Shown: positions 1 through 7,871 of the stretch, one piece after another
Numbering within the stretch: position 1 is the first letter of the stretch
Layout: every line of letters starts with the position of its first letter
NCBI GenBank assembly: GCA_046542305.1
Contig: JBKHBQ010000051.1
Coordinates: forward strand, 1-18,549
Direction of reading: 5' to 3'
DNA length: 18,549 nucleotides
DNA from: JBKHBQ01 sp046542305
GTDB taxonomy: Bacteria > Bacteroidota > Bacteroidia > Bacteroidales > 4484-276
Notes under the pieces: generated by a model
Seen by the model: the letters and a program-made list of their open reading frames with translations, nothing else
The model's database searches: none
Told to the model about the DNA's origin: nothing
Program-made: the position numbers and the translations under genes

Positions 1-1
1 A

Positions 2-493
2 CCTTACCGCTATTCCGGCTGCCCCGATTCGGATGGGGACGGAATTATTGATAAAGATGACCTCTGCCCCGAAGAAAAAGGTCCCCGATCAAACAACGGA
101 TGTCCCGAGGCCATATCTCCGGCCAAGGAAGATGGGGAAATGCCACAAATGCTTCCTGTAACGGAGGAGGGGGAAACCATCCGGCAGCAGGAAGAAATCA
201 ACACGGGAAACGCGTTTCCGGATCTCATCACCCGACAGCCCAAAGCTTACGAAGATCTTCCGGAACACTACAAGTACCATATTATTATCGGATCGTTCGA
301 AGATCTGGGGAACGCACTGAAAAGAAAAACCGAACTGGAGCTTAAGGGATATCATCCGCGTATTCTCGGGCAGGACAGGAACAGATTTCACCGGCTGAGC
401 ATCGGCAGCTATGACGATCCGCAAACAGCAAGGCGCGAATTGAATTACATCAGGCAAAGGATCACCGATGATGCATGGATTTTAACCGAATAA
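2..493 (+). CDS. Thrombospondin type 3 repeat / SPOR-domain protein, C-terminal part (5' end outside window)
   Basis: The reading frame is open from base 2 and ends at the TAA at 491-493; no start is visible, so the gene begins left of the window. The first part encodes calcium-binding thrombospondin type 3 style repeats (SGCPDSDGDGIIDKDD, then LCPEEKGPRSNNGCPE, about bases 17-115), typical of the periplasmic linker of OmpA-family proteins in Bacteroidota. A polar linker follows, then a SPOR-like domain from about base 275 to the stop (YHIIIGSFEDLGNALKRK ... HRLSIGSYDD). SPOR domains bind glycan strands of peptidoglycan that lack stem peptides, so the C-terminus is probably periplasmic and cell-wall associated. 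The usual OmpA domain is replaced by SPOR. The gene converges on nadE with 9 bases between the stops. Domain calls are from motif reading only; the full architecture is unknown. Confidence 0.8.
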   Translation, partial: PYRYSGCPDSDGDGIIDKDDLCPEEKGPRSNNGCPEAISPAKEDGEMPQMLPVTEEGETIRQQEEINTGNAFPDLITRQPKAYEDLPEHYKYHIIIGSFEDLGNALKRKTELELKGYHPRILGQDRNRFHRLSIGSYDDPQTARRELNYIRQRITDDAWILTE

Positions 494-502
494 TTTCTGT
501 GA

Positions 503-2152
503 TCAGGCCAGGTATTTGGCTACAATGGGCATGCGCCGGCCCATACCGAAGGCCTTGGTTGAAACCCGCAAAATCGGCGGCGCCTGATGCCTTTTATATT
601 CGCTGATGTTAACAAGTCGCAGCACCCGCTTCACCAGATTTTCATCAAATCCTTTTGCAATCAGCTCTTTTGGCCCCATGCGTTGTTCTATATAGTTGTA
701 AAGTATCTCATCAAGCACATCATAAGGGGGGAGCGAATCGCTGTCCTTCTGATCAGGTCTCAGTTCGGCGCTCGGCGGTTTGGTGATGATATTTTCCGGG
801 ATCACCTCTCCAGCTCTGTTGATATACCTTGCCAGTTCAAATACATCGGTTTTGTAAACATCTCCAAGCACTGAAATGCCACCGCTCATATCCCCGTAAA
901 GGGTTCCATACCCCACGGCGGCCTCGCTTTTGTTGGATGTGTTGAGCAGGATGTACCCGAATTTGTTGGAAATAGCCATCAGGTAAACACCACGAACCCG
1001 CGCCTGTATGTTTTCTTCCGTCAGCCCGAAAGCGGTGCCTTTGAACATGGGCTGCAATGCTTTTTGCATTACGGCATAGGCTTCCTCGATCGGGACAACC
1101 TCATAGGGCGACCCCAGCCCTTTTACCATTTCAAGCGAATCATTCACAGAATGTTCCGACGAAAACTGAGACGGCATCAGCACCGAAAGCACATTTTCCT
1201 TACCCAATGCTTCAGTGGCCAGGGCCAGTGTAACTGCCGAATCGATGCCGCCGGAGAGGCCGAGGATCGCTTGTTCAAATCCAAGTTTGATAAAATAATT
1301 TCTGATCCCCATCACCAGGGCATCGTGAATGAGACCGATCTTCAGCGATTCGGGCGGATACTTCTTTGTTTGTAATTCCGGATGTATTTCTTCCATCCTG
1401 TTGAAGTCGAACACCTTGAAATCTTCTTCGAAATATTTTAATTCGGTCAGCACCTTTCCGCGCTGATCGATAAGCATTGATCCCCCGTCGAAAAGCAATT
1501 CAGTTTGCGCACCCACATGATTAACATAAAACAACGGCAAATGATACTTCCGTGCATTTTCGCGCAAAACTTCCGTTCGGGTAACATGCTGGCGATAATT
1601 AAACGGCGATGCCGCGATATTGATGATCATATCCGGATCCTTACCGATCAACTCATCCATCGGGTTAACGGTGTATAGCGGATTATTCCCGACATTCCAA
1701 AGATCTTCGCAAATGGTAAGCGCAATTTTTTTTCCTTTGTATGTTACTAAATTGAAGTTTGTATTCGGCTCAAAATACCGATACTCGTCGAATACATCGT
1801 AGTTTGGCAGCAGGGTTTTGTGGCGGATGCTCTGAATTTTCCCGTCGTTCAGAAAGAACGCGGTATTGAACAGATCCTTCCCCTGAAACTCGGGGTTGCG
1901 TGTTGGTGCACCAACAATGGCGGCAATTCCCTTGCATTTAGCGGCAATTTCGGCGATGGCTGCATCGCATTTATCGATGAAATCCCCGAATTCAAGAAAA
2001 TCCCGTGGCGGATATCCTGTAACGGCCAATTCGGCAAATACCACCAAATCGGCCCCACCATCCTTAGCGCGTTTTATGGCTGATTTAATTTTTGAGACGT
2101 TGCTTTCAAAATTTCCGATGTGATAATTAAGCTGGGCTATTGCGATCTTCAT
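503..2152 (-). CDS. nadE: Glutamine-dependent NAD+ synthetase
   Basis: This cytosolic enzyme makes NAD+ from deamido-NAD+ (nicotinic acid adenine dinucleotide), ATP and glutamine, the last step of NAD synthesis. The 549-residue protein has an N-terminal nitrilase-type glutaminase domain with the full Glu-Lys-Cys triad: E41 in FAELAVTGYPPRD, K112 in RHKTLLPNYDVFDE and C148 in LTICEDLW. The C-terminal synthetase domain follows, with the ATP pyrophosphatase loop SGGIDS at 300-305 and the later NTSNKSE and YGDMSGG motifs. Length fits the roughly 540-residue glutamine-dependent class. A TTG six bases upstream (2158) could extend it by two residues, but the ATG at 2152 gives the usual N-terminus MKIAIAQLNY and is preferred. 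It lies 9 bases downstream of the minus-strand beta-barrel gene and is probably cotranscribed with it. As I recall, nadE lies near gldB in other Bacteroidota, which fits gldB being two genes away. Confidence 0.97.
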   Translation of the reverse strand: MKIAIAQLNYHIGNFESNVSKIKSAIKRAKDGGADLVVFAELAVTGYPPRDFLEFGDFIDKCDAAIAEIAAKCKGIAAIVGAPTRNPEFQGKDLFNTAFFLNDGKIQSIRHKTLLPNYDVFDEYRYFEPNTNFNLVTYKGKKIALTICEDLWNVGNNPLYTVNPMDELIGKDPDMIINIAASPFNYRQHVTRTEVLRENARKYHLPLFYVNHVGAQTELLFDGGSMLIDQRGKVLTELKYFEEDFKVFDFNRMEEIHPELQTKKYPPESLKIGLIHDALVMGIRNYFIKLGFEQAILGLSGGIDSAVTLALATEALGKENVLSVLMPSQFSSEHSVNDSLEMVKGLGSPYEVVPIEEAYAVMQKALQPMFKGTAFGLTEENIQARVRGVYLMAISNKFGYILLNTSNKSEAAVGYGTLYGDMSGGISVLGDVYKTDVFELARYINRAGEVIPENIITKPPSAELRPDQKDSDSLPPYDVLDEILYNYIEQRMGPKELIAKGFDENLVKRVLRLVNISEYKRHQAPPILRVSTKAFGMGRRMPIVAKYLA

Positions 2153-2161
2153 AAGCAAAAT

Positions 2162-2869
2162 TTAAAAAATGACCCCGAGGGTAAGCTCGATATAATTGGC
2201 GGTTGCTTTCTGGTCGATGTCGGAGTATCGTGCATTGTTTCCCTTGAGGATATTAGAAACTCCGTTGTGATACGTGATTCCTGCCAAAATGGAGGTGGAA
2301 TTGTCGATATAATATTCGATTCCGCCACCCAGGATCAGCGATCCTTTTAAAAATTTGATCTCCTCGGCGATGTCGCGTTCATCGGATTCGGAGAAATAAA
2401 CATCATTAAATTCATAACCGAACTTGTCTTTCGAATTGGCACTTACATTAAATCCCAATGAAAAGCCAACTTGTCCATAAACCTGGATGTCGTCGAATTT
2501 TCCGGTTTTCATTTTCAGGGTGGCCGGCAATTCGATGTAGCGCAGATTATACTTCCTGTTCAGGTTTCCGGTGAAAGTATTGGTATCGGCATTGTCGATG
2601 ATCTCCATTTCGTGAGGAAAGCTCAGTTTACCATTCAAATAGGAAATATTGAAACCCGTGCTTACGAAATAATTTTCAGTAATGGTAAAGTCGCTGATAA
2701 ATCCCCAGGTAAAACCCGCCACACTGCCTTCGTTTTCGTAATCTTCCGAACCGGGTGAAATCCATCCGATATTGGGAGCCACCTTAAGGCCGAACCGGAA
2801 GGGTTTCATCTGTGAAAAGGCTGTTTGCACTGTAATCATCAAAACCAGTAAGACGATCGCTTTTTTCAT
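2162..2869 (-). CDS. Outer-membrane beta-barrel protein (PorT-like/OMP_b-brl family)
   Basis: A 235-residue exported protein. The N-terminus MKKAIVLLVLMITVQTAFSQ is a clear signal peptide with cleavage before Gln20. The rest alternates short amphipathic beta strands with polar turns (FRFGLKVAPNIGWISPG, YFVSTGFNISYLNGKL, LRYIELPATLKMKTG, VYGQVGFSLGFNVSA, SLILGGGIEYYID, SILAGITYHNGVSN) and ends in YIELTLGVIF, a terminal aromatic strand that fits Bam-dependent insertion. This is the small (about 200 residue) outer-membrane barrel family very common in Bacteroidota; the role of individual members is generally unknown. It starts at the ATG at 2869, follows a TAnnTTTG promoter match on the minus strand, and is followed by nadE 9 bases later. 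It is divergent from a barrel gene of the same type at 3068, suggesting an old duplication. No specific function can be assigned. Confidence 0.88.
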   Translation of the reverse strand: MKKAIVLLVLMITVQTAFSQMKPFRFGLKVAPNIGWISPGSEDYENEGSVAGFTWGFISDFTITENYFVSTGFNISYLNGKLSFPHEMEIIDNADTNTFTGNLNRKYNLRYIELPATLKMKTGKFDDIQVYGQVGFSLGFNVSANSKDKFGYEFNDVYFSESDERDIAEEIKFLKGSLILGGGIEYYIDNSTSILAGITYHNGVSNILKGNNARYSDIDQKATANYIELTLGVIF

Positions 2870-2908
2870 AGTTTAATTTTTAATATTGAATATTTATTTC
2901 AAGTTCAG

Positions 2909-2916
2909 CAAAATTA
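2909..2916 (-). promoter_or_regulatory. Candidate -7 promoter box TAATTTTG for the minus-strand barrel-nadE operon
   Basis: Read on the minus strand this is TAATTTTG, an exact match to the Bacteroidota primary sigma -7 consensus TAnnTTTG. It lies 39 bases upstream of the ATG at 2869, giving an inferred leader of about 30 bases. No exact TTTG -33 box is present at the expected spacing. Confidence 0.45.
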
Positions 2917-3024
2917 AAGAAACTCACCTATTAAACAGGTTCTTTTTGAAGAAAAAGAAATCAAAAGCAAAAAAGTTAGCTAAAGGCGATGGGTAAAAAA
3001 CATTCTTTTAATTCGGATTCTTTA

Positions 3025-3032
3025 TATATTTG
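3025..3032 (+). promoter_or_regulatory. Candidate -7 promoter box TATATTTG for the barrel gene at 3068
   Basis: TATATTTG matches the Bacteroidota -7 consensus TAnnTTTG exactly and lies 35 bases upstream of the ATG at 3068. The expected -33 position holds only a T-rich stretch. Together with the minus-strand box at 2909-2916 it makes 2870-3067 a divergent promoter region. Confidence 0.5.
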
Positions 3033-3067
3033 CCTCTGGATAACAATGATCATAAAAACGAAAAATT

Positions 3068-3670
3068 ATGAAAAAAATCACACTCATTATGATGCTGTTT
3101 CTGGCAGCAAACCTGGCATTTGGACAATTATCGTTCGGGCCGAAGATTGGCTTTAACACTTCAAAACTCACCACCGATGCCGATAAGATTGAAACGGATC
3201 TGAAAAACCATTTCAATTTTGGTGTTTTCCTGCGTCTTGGAAAGAAAGTGTACATTCAGCCCGAGGTAAACTGGCTTACCCGCGATGGTATTTTTACATC
3301 CGACGATGGCAAAGGCCAGCAGGACATAGAGATAAAAACCGTGGAAATCCCGCTGCTGCTCGGCTGGCGGGTCATCAACCTGGGTGTTGGCAATATCAGG
3401 ATCATGGCCGGACCTTCGGCTTCAATCGTTACAAATAGTACAGTTGATGTAACTAATGCTGACTCCTTCACTGATCCGATAATTGAGGACGGTGATTTCA
3501 ACGACCTGATTTGGGGTGGAAATATCGGCGCCGGGGTGGATATCCTTATGTTTACACTCGATGTACGTTACCAGTTCGGTTTGAACAATGTTATTAAAGA
3601 AATCGAAAACTTCGATTATAATTCCAAGAGCAATATTTTTGCCGTTTCACTGGGATGGAAATTGCTATAG
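3068..3670 (+). CDS. Outer-membrane beta-barrel protein (PorT-like/OMP_b-brl_2 family)
   Basis: A 200-residue exported protein that starts MKKITLIMMLFLAANLAFGQ, a signal peptide cleaved before Gln20. The mature part opens LSFGPKIGFNTSKL, the usual first strand of the PorT-like barrel family, and continues with strands such as FNFGVFLRLGKKVYIQPEVNW, VEIPLLLGWRVINLG, RIMAGPSASIV, WGGNIGAGVDILMF and LDVRYQFGLNNV. It ends NIFAVSLGWKLL, an aromatic/hydrophobic terminal strand. The predicted location is the outer membrane as a small beta-barrel. The gene is a single unit: a TAnnTTTG promoter box 35 bases upstream and an intrinsic terminator at 3705-3740. It resembles the divergent barrel protein at 2162-2869 in general form. 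The family is usually annotated without function, and nothing here narrows it. Confidence 0.88.
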   Translation: MKKITLIMMLFLAANLAFGQLSFGPKIGFNTSKLTTDADKIETDLKNHFNFGVFLRLGKKVYIQPEVNWLTRDGIFTSDDGKGQQDIEIKTVEIPLLLGWRVINLGVGNIRIMAGPSASIVTNSTVDVTNADSFTDPIIEDGDFNDLIWGGNIGAGVDILMFTLDVRYQFGLNNVIKEIENFDYNSKSNIFAVSLGWKLL

Positions 3671-3704
3671 CAAGATAATATTTTTCAAATTACGGCGTAA
3701 AAGA

Positions 3705-3740
3705 AATGTCAATGAGTTTTCATTGGCATTTTTTGTTTTT
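3705..3740 (+). terminator. Intrinsic terminator of the barrel gene at 3068
   Basis: A 10-bp stem, AATGTCAATG (3705-3714) paired with CATTGGCATT (3721-3730), closes completely if one G-U pair is allowed around a 6-base loop. It is followed by TTTTGTTTTT. It sits 35 bases after the stop codon. The structure also contains the ATG at 3706, which rules that codon out as the likely start of the next gene. Confidence 0.85.
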
Positions 3741-3753
3741 CAGTTCATTAGCC

Positions 3754-4758
3754 ATGAAAAAAATTTTGCGGACTTTTTTATTCATTGTTGCGATATATTT
3801 TATTTCCTGTTCACCGGGCAATGAAAAACGCGGCGAACAGATCGATCTCAGCCGGATAGATATTGAACCCGTAAACATCCGGCGCTATGGAAAGGCTTTG
3901 TTTAGCATCGATGAGGATTCGCTGGCCCCGGCATTAAAAAAGTTACAGCCGGAGTTTCCGGTTATTCTGAATGCCGATCTCGATGATACCCTGAACATCA
4001 TTCAGCTTCATGATTTCATTACCGACCCGTTAAACCAAAGGCTCTACGACAGTGTAATGGTCAGATTTCCCGATCTTTCCGCGTACGAAGATCAGTTTAC
4101 GGATGCCTTTAAGCGGTTCAGGTATTATTTTCCTGATAAAGAAATTCCCGAAGTGTACACGTATGTTTCCGGTTTGGTATTCGAAAACCCGGTACAGTTT
4201 ATCAACGGTGAGATGATCATTGCCCTCGACATGTATCTTGGCGAGGAAATGGAAATTTACCGCCGGCTCGGGCTGCCGCTGTACAGGATAAAACGGATGA
4301 ACGAAAACCATGTCGTCAGGGACGGGGTATACGAACTGTATTATTATCATTTTCTGAAACGCCCGGGAGACAATGTGCTGCAAAAAATGATCAGCACTGG
4401 CAAACATCTTTATTTTCTTGATGCACTAATTCCTGAAACGCCCGATCATATCAAGATTGGATATCCGCAAGAAAAGCTGCAATGGTGCAACGAAAACGAA
4501 AGCAACATCTGGGCATTTTTGATCGAGAACGAACTGATGTATGCCTCCGATGCCTACACGCTGCGCAAATTTTTTACTGACGGGCCGTTTACTTCTCAGT
4601 TTTCCAGGGAGTCGCCAGCACGAATTGGCGAATGGCTGGGCTGGCAAATCATCAGGGCTTTTATGAAAAACAATCCCGGCACCAGCCTGGAGGAAATGCT
4701 CGCCATGGAAGATGCGCAGCTAATCCTTAAAAAATCGGGATATAAGCCCAGACGATAA
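3754..4758 (+). CDS. gldB: Gliding motility lipoprotein GldB
   Basis: A 334-residue lipoprotein that I recognise as GldB, one of the Gld proteins linked to T9SS and gliding in Bacteroidota; its molecular activity is not established. Evidence: a lipoprotein signal MKKILRTFLFIVAIYFISC with the lipid-bearing Cys at residue 19, and the GldB-type body with IRRYGKALFSID, LNIIQLHDFITDPLNQRLY, KRFRYYFPDKEIPEVYTYVSG, FINGEMIIALDMYLG, LPLYRIKRMN and RIGEWLGWQIIRAFMKNNPG. The start at 3754 is chosen because the in-frame ATG at 3706 lies inside the upstream terminator and would put 16 residues before the lipoprotein signal. GldB is often encoded beside gldC; no gldC follows here. Two T9SS cargo proteins are encoded in this window, so a working T9SS is expected, but gldB alone does not show gliding. 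Confidence 0.9.
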   Translation: MKKILRTFLFIVAIYFISCSPGNEKRGEQIDLSRIDIEPVNIRRYGKALFSIDEDSLAPALKKLQPEFPVILNADLDDTLNIIQLHDFITDPLNQRLYDSVMVRFPDLSAYEDQFTDAFKRFRYYFPDKEIPEVYTYVSGLVFENPVQFINGEMIIALDMYLGEEMEIYRRLGLPLYRIKRMNENHVVRDGVYELYYYHFLKRPGDNVLQKMISTGKHLYFLDALIPETPDHIKIGYPQEKLQWCNENESNIWAFLIENELMYASDAYTLRKFFTDGPFTSQFSRESPARIGEWLGWQIIRAFMKNNPGTSLEEMLAMEDAQLILKKSGYKPRR

Positions 4759-4762
4759 TATC

Positions 4763-4800
4763 CGGTTTTCATGAAAATCATCCGTTAAGCTTTTTTCTTT
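4763..4800 (+). terminator. Weak candidate terminator after gldB
   Basis: The sequence CGGTTTTCATGAAAATCATCCG, five bases after the gldB stop, can fold through TTTT/AAAA and CGG/CCG pairs with a bulge, and a T-rich tract (4791-4800) follows. The stem is short and interrupted, so this is tentative. Confidence 0.3.
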
Positions 4801-4817
4801 CCCCTCTTTTTTAGAAA

Positions 4818-4851
4818 TTTGTGGCTGATTTGTAAAAATTTTTTACCTTGC
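4818..4851 (+). promoter_or_regulatory. Candidate promoter for the T9SS cargo-response regulator operon
   Basis: TTTG at 4818-4821, a 22-bp gap, then TACCTTGC at 4844-4851 resemble the Bacteroidota -33/-7 pair (TTTG and TAnnTTTG), with mismatches in the last bases of the -7 box. The ATG at 4872 would follow an inferred leader of about 15 bases. The palindrome at 4832-4846 overlaps the spacer and the start of the -7 box. Confidence 0.4.
4832..4846. promoter_or_regulatory. Palindrome GTAAAAATTTTTTAC (candidate operator, copy 1)
   Basis: Perfect 7-bp inverted arms GTAAAAA and TTTTTAC flank one central T. It overlaps the candidate promoter of the operon that ends with the response regulator gene. 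Three related GTAAA-N4/5-TTTAC palindromes occur right after that regulator gene. Confidence 0.45.
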
Positions 4852-4871
4852 GAAAATCTAATCCTGGCGGA

Positions 4872-7865
4872 ATGAAAAGCAAAACACCTTTGGCACATTT
4901 TATTATCATTGCCTGGAACATAAATTTGCTCCGCTTCATTATTTTATTCCTGCTGATTCCGCTCCCTTTGATTTTATTTTCCCAGGAAAAAACAAAAAAT
5001 GATACTGTTTTTCCGGTATCTGCCAGGCCGACAAAAGAAGTCAATCTAACGATTACTGCCCACCAAGCCGGTGAGGCTGCTGTTAAAGCCACCGATGCTT
5101 ATTCTACCGCGACCTATGGGAGTGGCAATATTGCCACCGACGGGAGTTTTACTTCCTTACCGGGATCTTCTTCATGCCCCGGCACACTGGTGGTGACCAT
5201 TCCGGTGGATGCGTTGATTACTTCTGTGGATGTAAGCTATTCGATGACTGCCCGTATTTTGGGCTGGATGTCGGACCAGCGTTCGCAGCTAAGGTGTGTT
5301 TCGCCGGGTGGCACTGCCGAAGGGCAGTTATACGAAGGTAGCGGCCGTACCGGCACCTATGATTATTCGAGAACCGGCCTGACAATTGCCAATAACGTAA
5401 CCGGCGGTGGCAACATCACCTTCGAACTGCATGCAGGAAGGACCTGGGGAGGATCAGGATGCAACACCACCTACAACAGGGTAAACAATAACACCTGGAC
5501 GGTTACGGTTCATTATATCATGGATGCCATTCCCGACTTTTCTGCAAGTCCGGTTTCAGCAGCGCCGGCTATACCCATTACTTTTACCGATTTATCGCTG
5601 GGAAATGTCAATACATGGGCCTGGGATTTCGGCGCTGGGGCATCCCCTGCAACAGCCAGTACAGCAGGACCCCATTCCGTGGTGTATACTTCCTTGGGAT
5701 ATAAAACCGTTTCGCTGACCGTTAACGGAAGTATTACCGAAACCAAAGTGGATTATATTTTTATTGCTGATCCCGACAACTGGCTGCATTGGGACGACGG
5801 CATAAACTCCTCCAAGGTAGGGCTCAATTCCTATGGGGTATTCCAAACTGCAGCGCGATTCGAACCTGCGGACATTACCCTTTACAATGGATATCAGATT
5901 ACAAAACTTAAAGTGTACGTGGGTGACCTGCCCAACGCAGCGATCATAAAAATCTGGCAGGGGCCCAATTCTCAGAACCTAACAGAATATGTCAGCCAAA
6001 GCTTCAGCCCGCAAGCCGACAATTGGAATACCATCGAACTGAATTCGCCCTATTATGTGAATATCAACGAGGAATTATGGTTTGGGATGGAATGGACTGA
6101 TCCGGGATATTATACCTATCCGGTTGGTATCGACAATAATACCAATTACGATGGCAAAGGCAATATGCTAAGGCTTGATACAGGTAATCCTGATGCCTGG
6201 GTTGCATTGTCATATTACAATATTTCCGGCGACTGGAATATACAAGCCTACCTGGTGCCTGCAGGGATTATCTGGACAGGCGCTGTTTCTATAGACTGGC
6301 ATACAGCTAATAACTGGTCGAATTTTTCGGTGCCGCATATCGGATCCAATATTACCATCCCACCAACAGCCAACAACCCCCTGATAAGTAGCGAAGCCAC
6401 CGCCAACAATATTACCATAGAAGCCGGAGCAGTCCTTACCGTGGCACCCACAGGAAATTTTACCGTGGAAGGTACCATGACCAATCTGGCCGGTGAAACC
6501 GGCTTCAACATTCAATCGGATGCCACCGGAACCGGTTCGCTGTTGTGCAATACCGATTTGGTTCCCGGAAGCTTTCAGCGTTATATTAAAGGTGATCCCG
6601 AAGCCTGGCACCTGATCTCATCGCCCGTGGCCAACCAGGAAATTGCAGGAGATTTCACCCCGGCAGGAACCTATGCCGACGGCACCGGATACGATTTCTT
6701 CACCTGGTACGAACCCGACACTTCATGGGTTTACCTGCTCAATACCACCTGGTCGCCCACCTGGTCGCAAACGCAGGCCGGAAACGATTTTGTGCCTGCC
6801 AAAGGATACCTGGTTTCATATCAGGCCGTAAATCCCACCAAAACTTTTGCCGGAAACCTGAATAGCGGTCCGGTATCAATAAGCCTGACCAAAACTGACG
6901 GAATCAGCGACCAGTTCGGAGCCAACCTGGTGGGAAACCCCTACCCTTCGTCCATCGACTGGAAAGCTGCTGCCGGTTGGGAAAGATCGGCTTTGATTCC
7001 CGATGGCGGCGGGTACAACATCTGGATATGGAACGACACGGCATACAATTATGGCGTGTACAATTCCGGATCGGCCAATGATGATGGAACCCTTGGCGTG
7101 TCGCGGTACATTCCGCCGGCACAAGGTTTCTTTGTGCAGGCAGCTCAATCCGGCAACTTAGGCATGACCAACGAGGTGCGCACGAATATCGGGTCGGACA
7201 ACTGGCTCAAATCCAAAAAGAACATCCTGTTCGTCAGCCTCGATTCCGATGAAGGGTTGGGAAACGACCAGGTCGTAATCGAATTTGGTCATCCCGAAAA
7301 TTCAGGCGGCACACCTAAAAAATTCAGCTTCATCAACTGGGCTCCCAGCCTGTACATCCCCCGCGACAACATATGCTATTCAATGATCATGCTCAGCGAA
7401 CCTGCCAAATCTCCGGTTATTCCTTTGGCTGTTAAATCAACCCGCGAAGGAAGCTATCGCCTTACCATTCATACCGATCACGGGATGACCGACTTACTGA
7501 TGCTGACCGACCAAAAAACAGGAGCCTCACAGGATATGCTTAAAGAACCGGTTTATCATTTTTCTATTCCGGCAAATGATCATGAAAGCCGTTTTGTTCT
7601 GCAGCTCCAGCCCGGTGTTTTTCCCGATCCCTACCGGGAATTACCCGTTGAAGTGTATGCAAGTAATCAAACCCTGTACGTGGATCTACGGCTGGTTAAA
7701 GATCCCTGCCAAATTCAGATGTTCGACCTGACCGGCCGTCAGGCGGGCAGCGTGGAAAAATCCGGCGGTTCGAAATACGCGATTCCGCTTTTACAGCAGC
7801 ATGGCGTTTACATTGTCAGAATTACATCCAATAATACCCAGTACAGCAAAAAAATAATATTTTAA
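4872..7865 (+). CDS. Large secreted PKD-domain protein with T9SS sorting domain
   Basis: A 997-residue predicted surface or secreted protein. It has an N-terminal hydrophobic signal ending LILFSQ near residue 38 and a beta-rich domain (about 50-215) with paired Cys. A PKD domain follows (about 219-300; FSASPVSAAPAIPITFTD, WAWDFG, GYKTVSLTV), then a beta-sandwich module (about 302-461; WHWDDG-like LHWDDGINSS, LKVYVGDLPNAAIIKIWQG). Next come a WTGAVSIDWHTANNWSN segment typical of Bacteroidota surface proteins (from about 467) and a long region with WHLISSPVAN and GNPYPSSIDW motifs. The end is a T9SS type A sorting domain (about 915-997) finishing GVYIVRITSNNTQYSKKIIF. The TTG at 4848 lies within the promoter, so the ATG at 4872 is taken. 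No catalytic domain is visible; adhesion or ligand binding is likely. The response regulator gene starts 6 bases after its stop, so the two are cotranscribed. Confidence 0.85.
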   Translation: MKSKTPLAHFIIIAWNINLLRFIILFLLIPLPLILFSQEKTKNDTVFPVSARPTKEVNLTITAHQAGEAAVKATDAYSTATYGSGNIATDGSFTSLPGSSSCPGTLVVTIPVDALITSVDVSYSMTARILGWMSDQRSQLRCVSPGGTAEGQLYEGSGRTGTYDYSRTGLTIANNVTGGGNITFELHAGRTWGGSGCNTTYNRVNNNTWTVTVHYIMDAIPDFSASPVSAAPAIPITFTDLSLGNVNTWAWDFGAGASPATASTAGPHSVVYTSLGYKTVSLTVNGSITETKVDYIFIADPDNWLHWDDGINSSKVGLNSYGVFQTAARFEPADITLYNGYQITKLKVYVGDLPNAAIIKIWQGPNSQNLTEYVSQSFSPQADNWNTIELNSPYYVNINEELWFGMEWTDPGYYTYPVGIDNNTNYDGKGNMLRLDTGNPDAWVALSYYNISGDWNIQAYLVPAGIIWTGAVSIDWHTANNWSNFSVPHIGSNITIPPTANNPLISSEATANNITIEAGAVLTVAPTGNFTVEGTMTNLAGETGFNIQSDATGTGSLLCNTDLVPGSFQRYIKGDPEAWHLISSPVANQEIAGDFTPAGTYADGTGYDFFTWYEPDTSWVYLLNTTWSPTWSQTQAGNDFVPAKGYLVSYQAVNPTKTFAGNLNSGPVSISLTKTDGISDQFGANLVGNPYPSSIDWKAAAGWERSALIPDGGGYNIWIWNDTAYNYGVYNSGSANDDGTLGVSRYIPPAQGFFVQAAQSGNLGMTNEVRTNIGSDNWLKSKKNILFVSLDSDEGLGNDQVVIEFGHPENSGGTPKKFSFINWAPSLYIPRDNICYSMIMLSEPAKSPVIPLAVKSTREGSYRLTIHTDHGMTDLLMLTDQKTGASQDMLKEPVYHFSIPANDHESRFVLQLQPGVFPDPYRELPVEVYASNQTLYVDLRLVKDPCQIQMFDLTGRQAGSVEKSGGSKYAIPLLQQHGVYIVRITSNNTQYSKKIIF

Positions 7866-7871
7866 AAACCA

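Noticed and set aside
4848..4871. TTG start extending the PKD/T9SS protein by 8 residues
   Set aside because: The TTG lies inside the candidate -7 box, and the ATG at 4872 gives a normal signal peptide.
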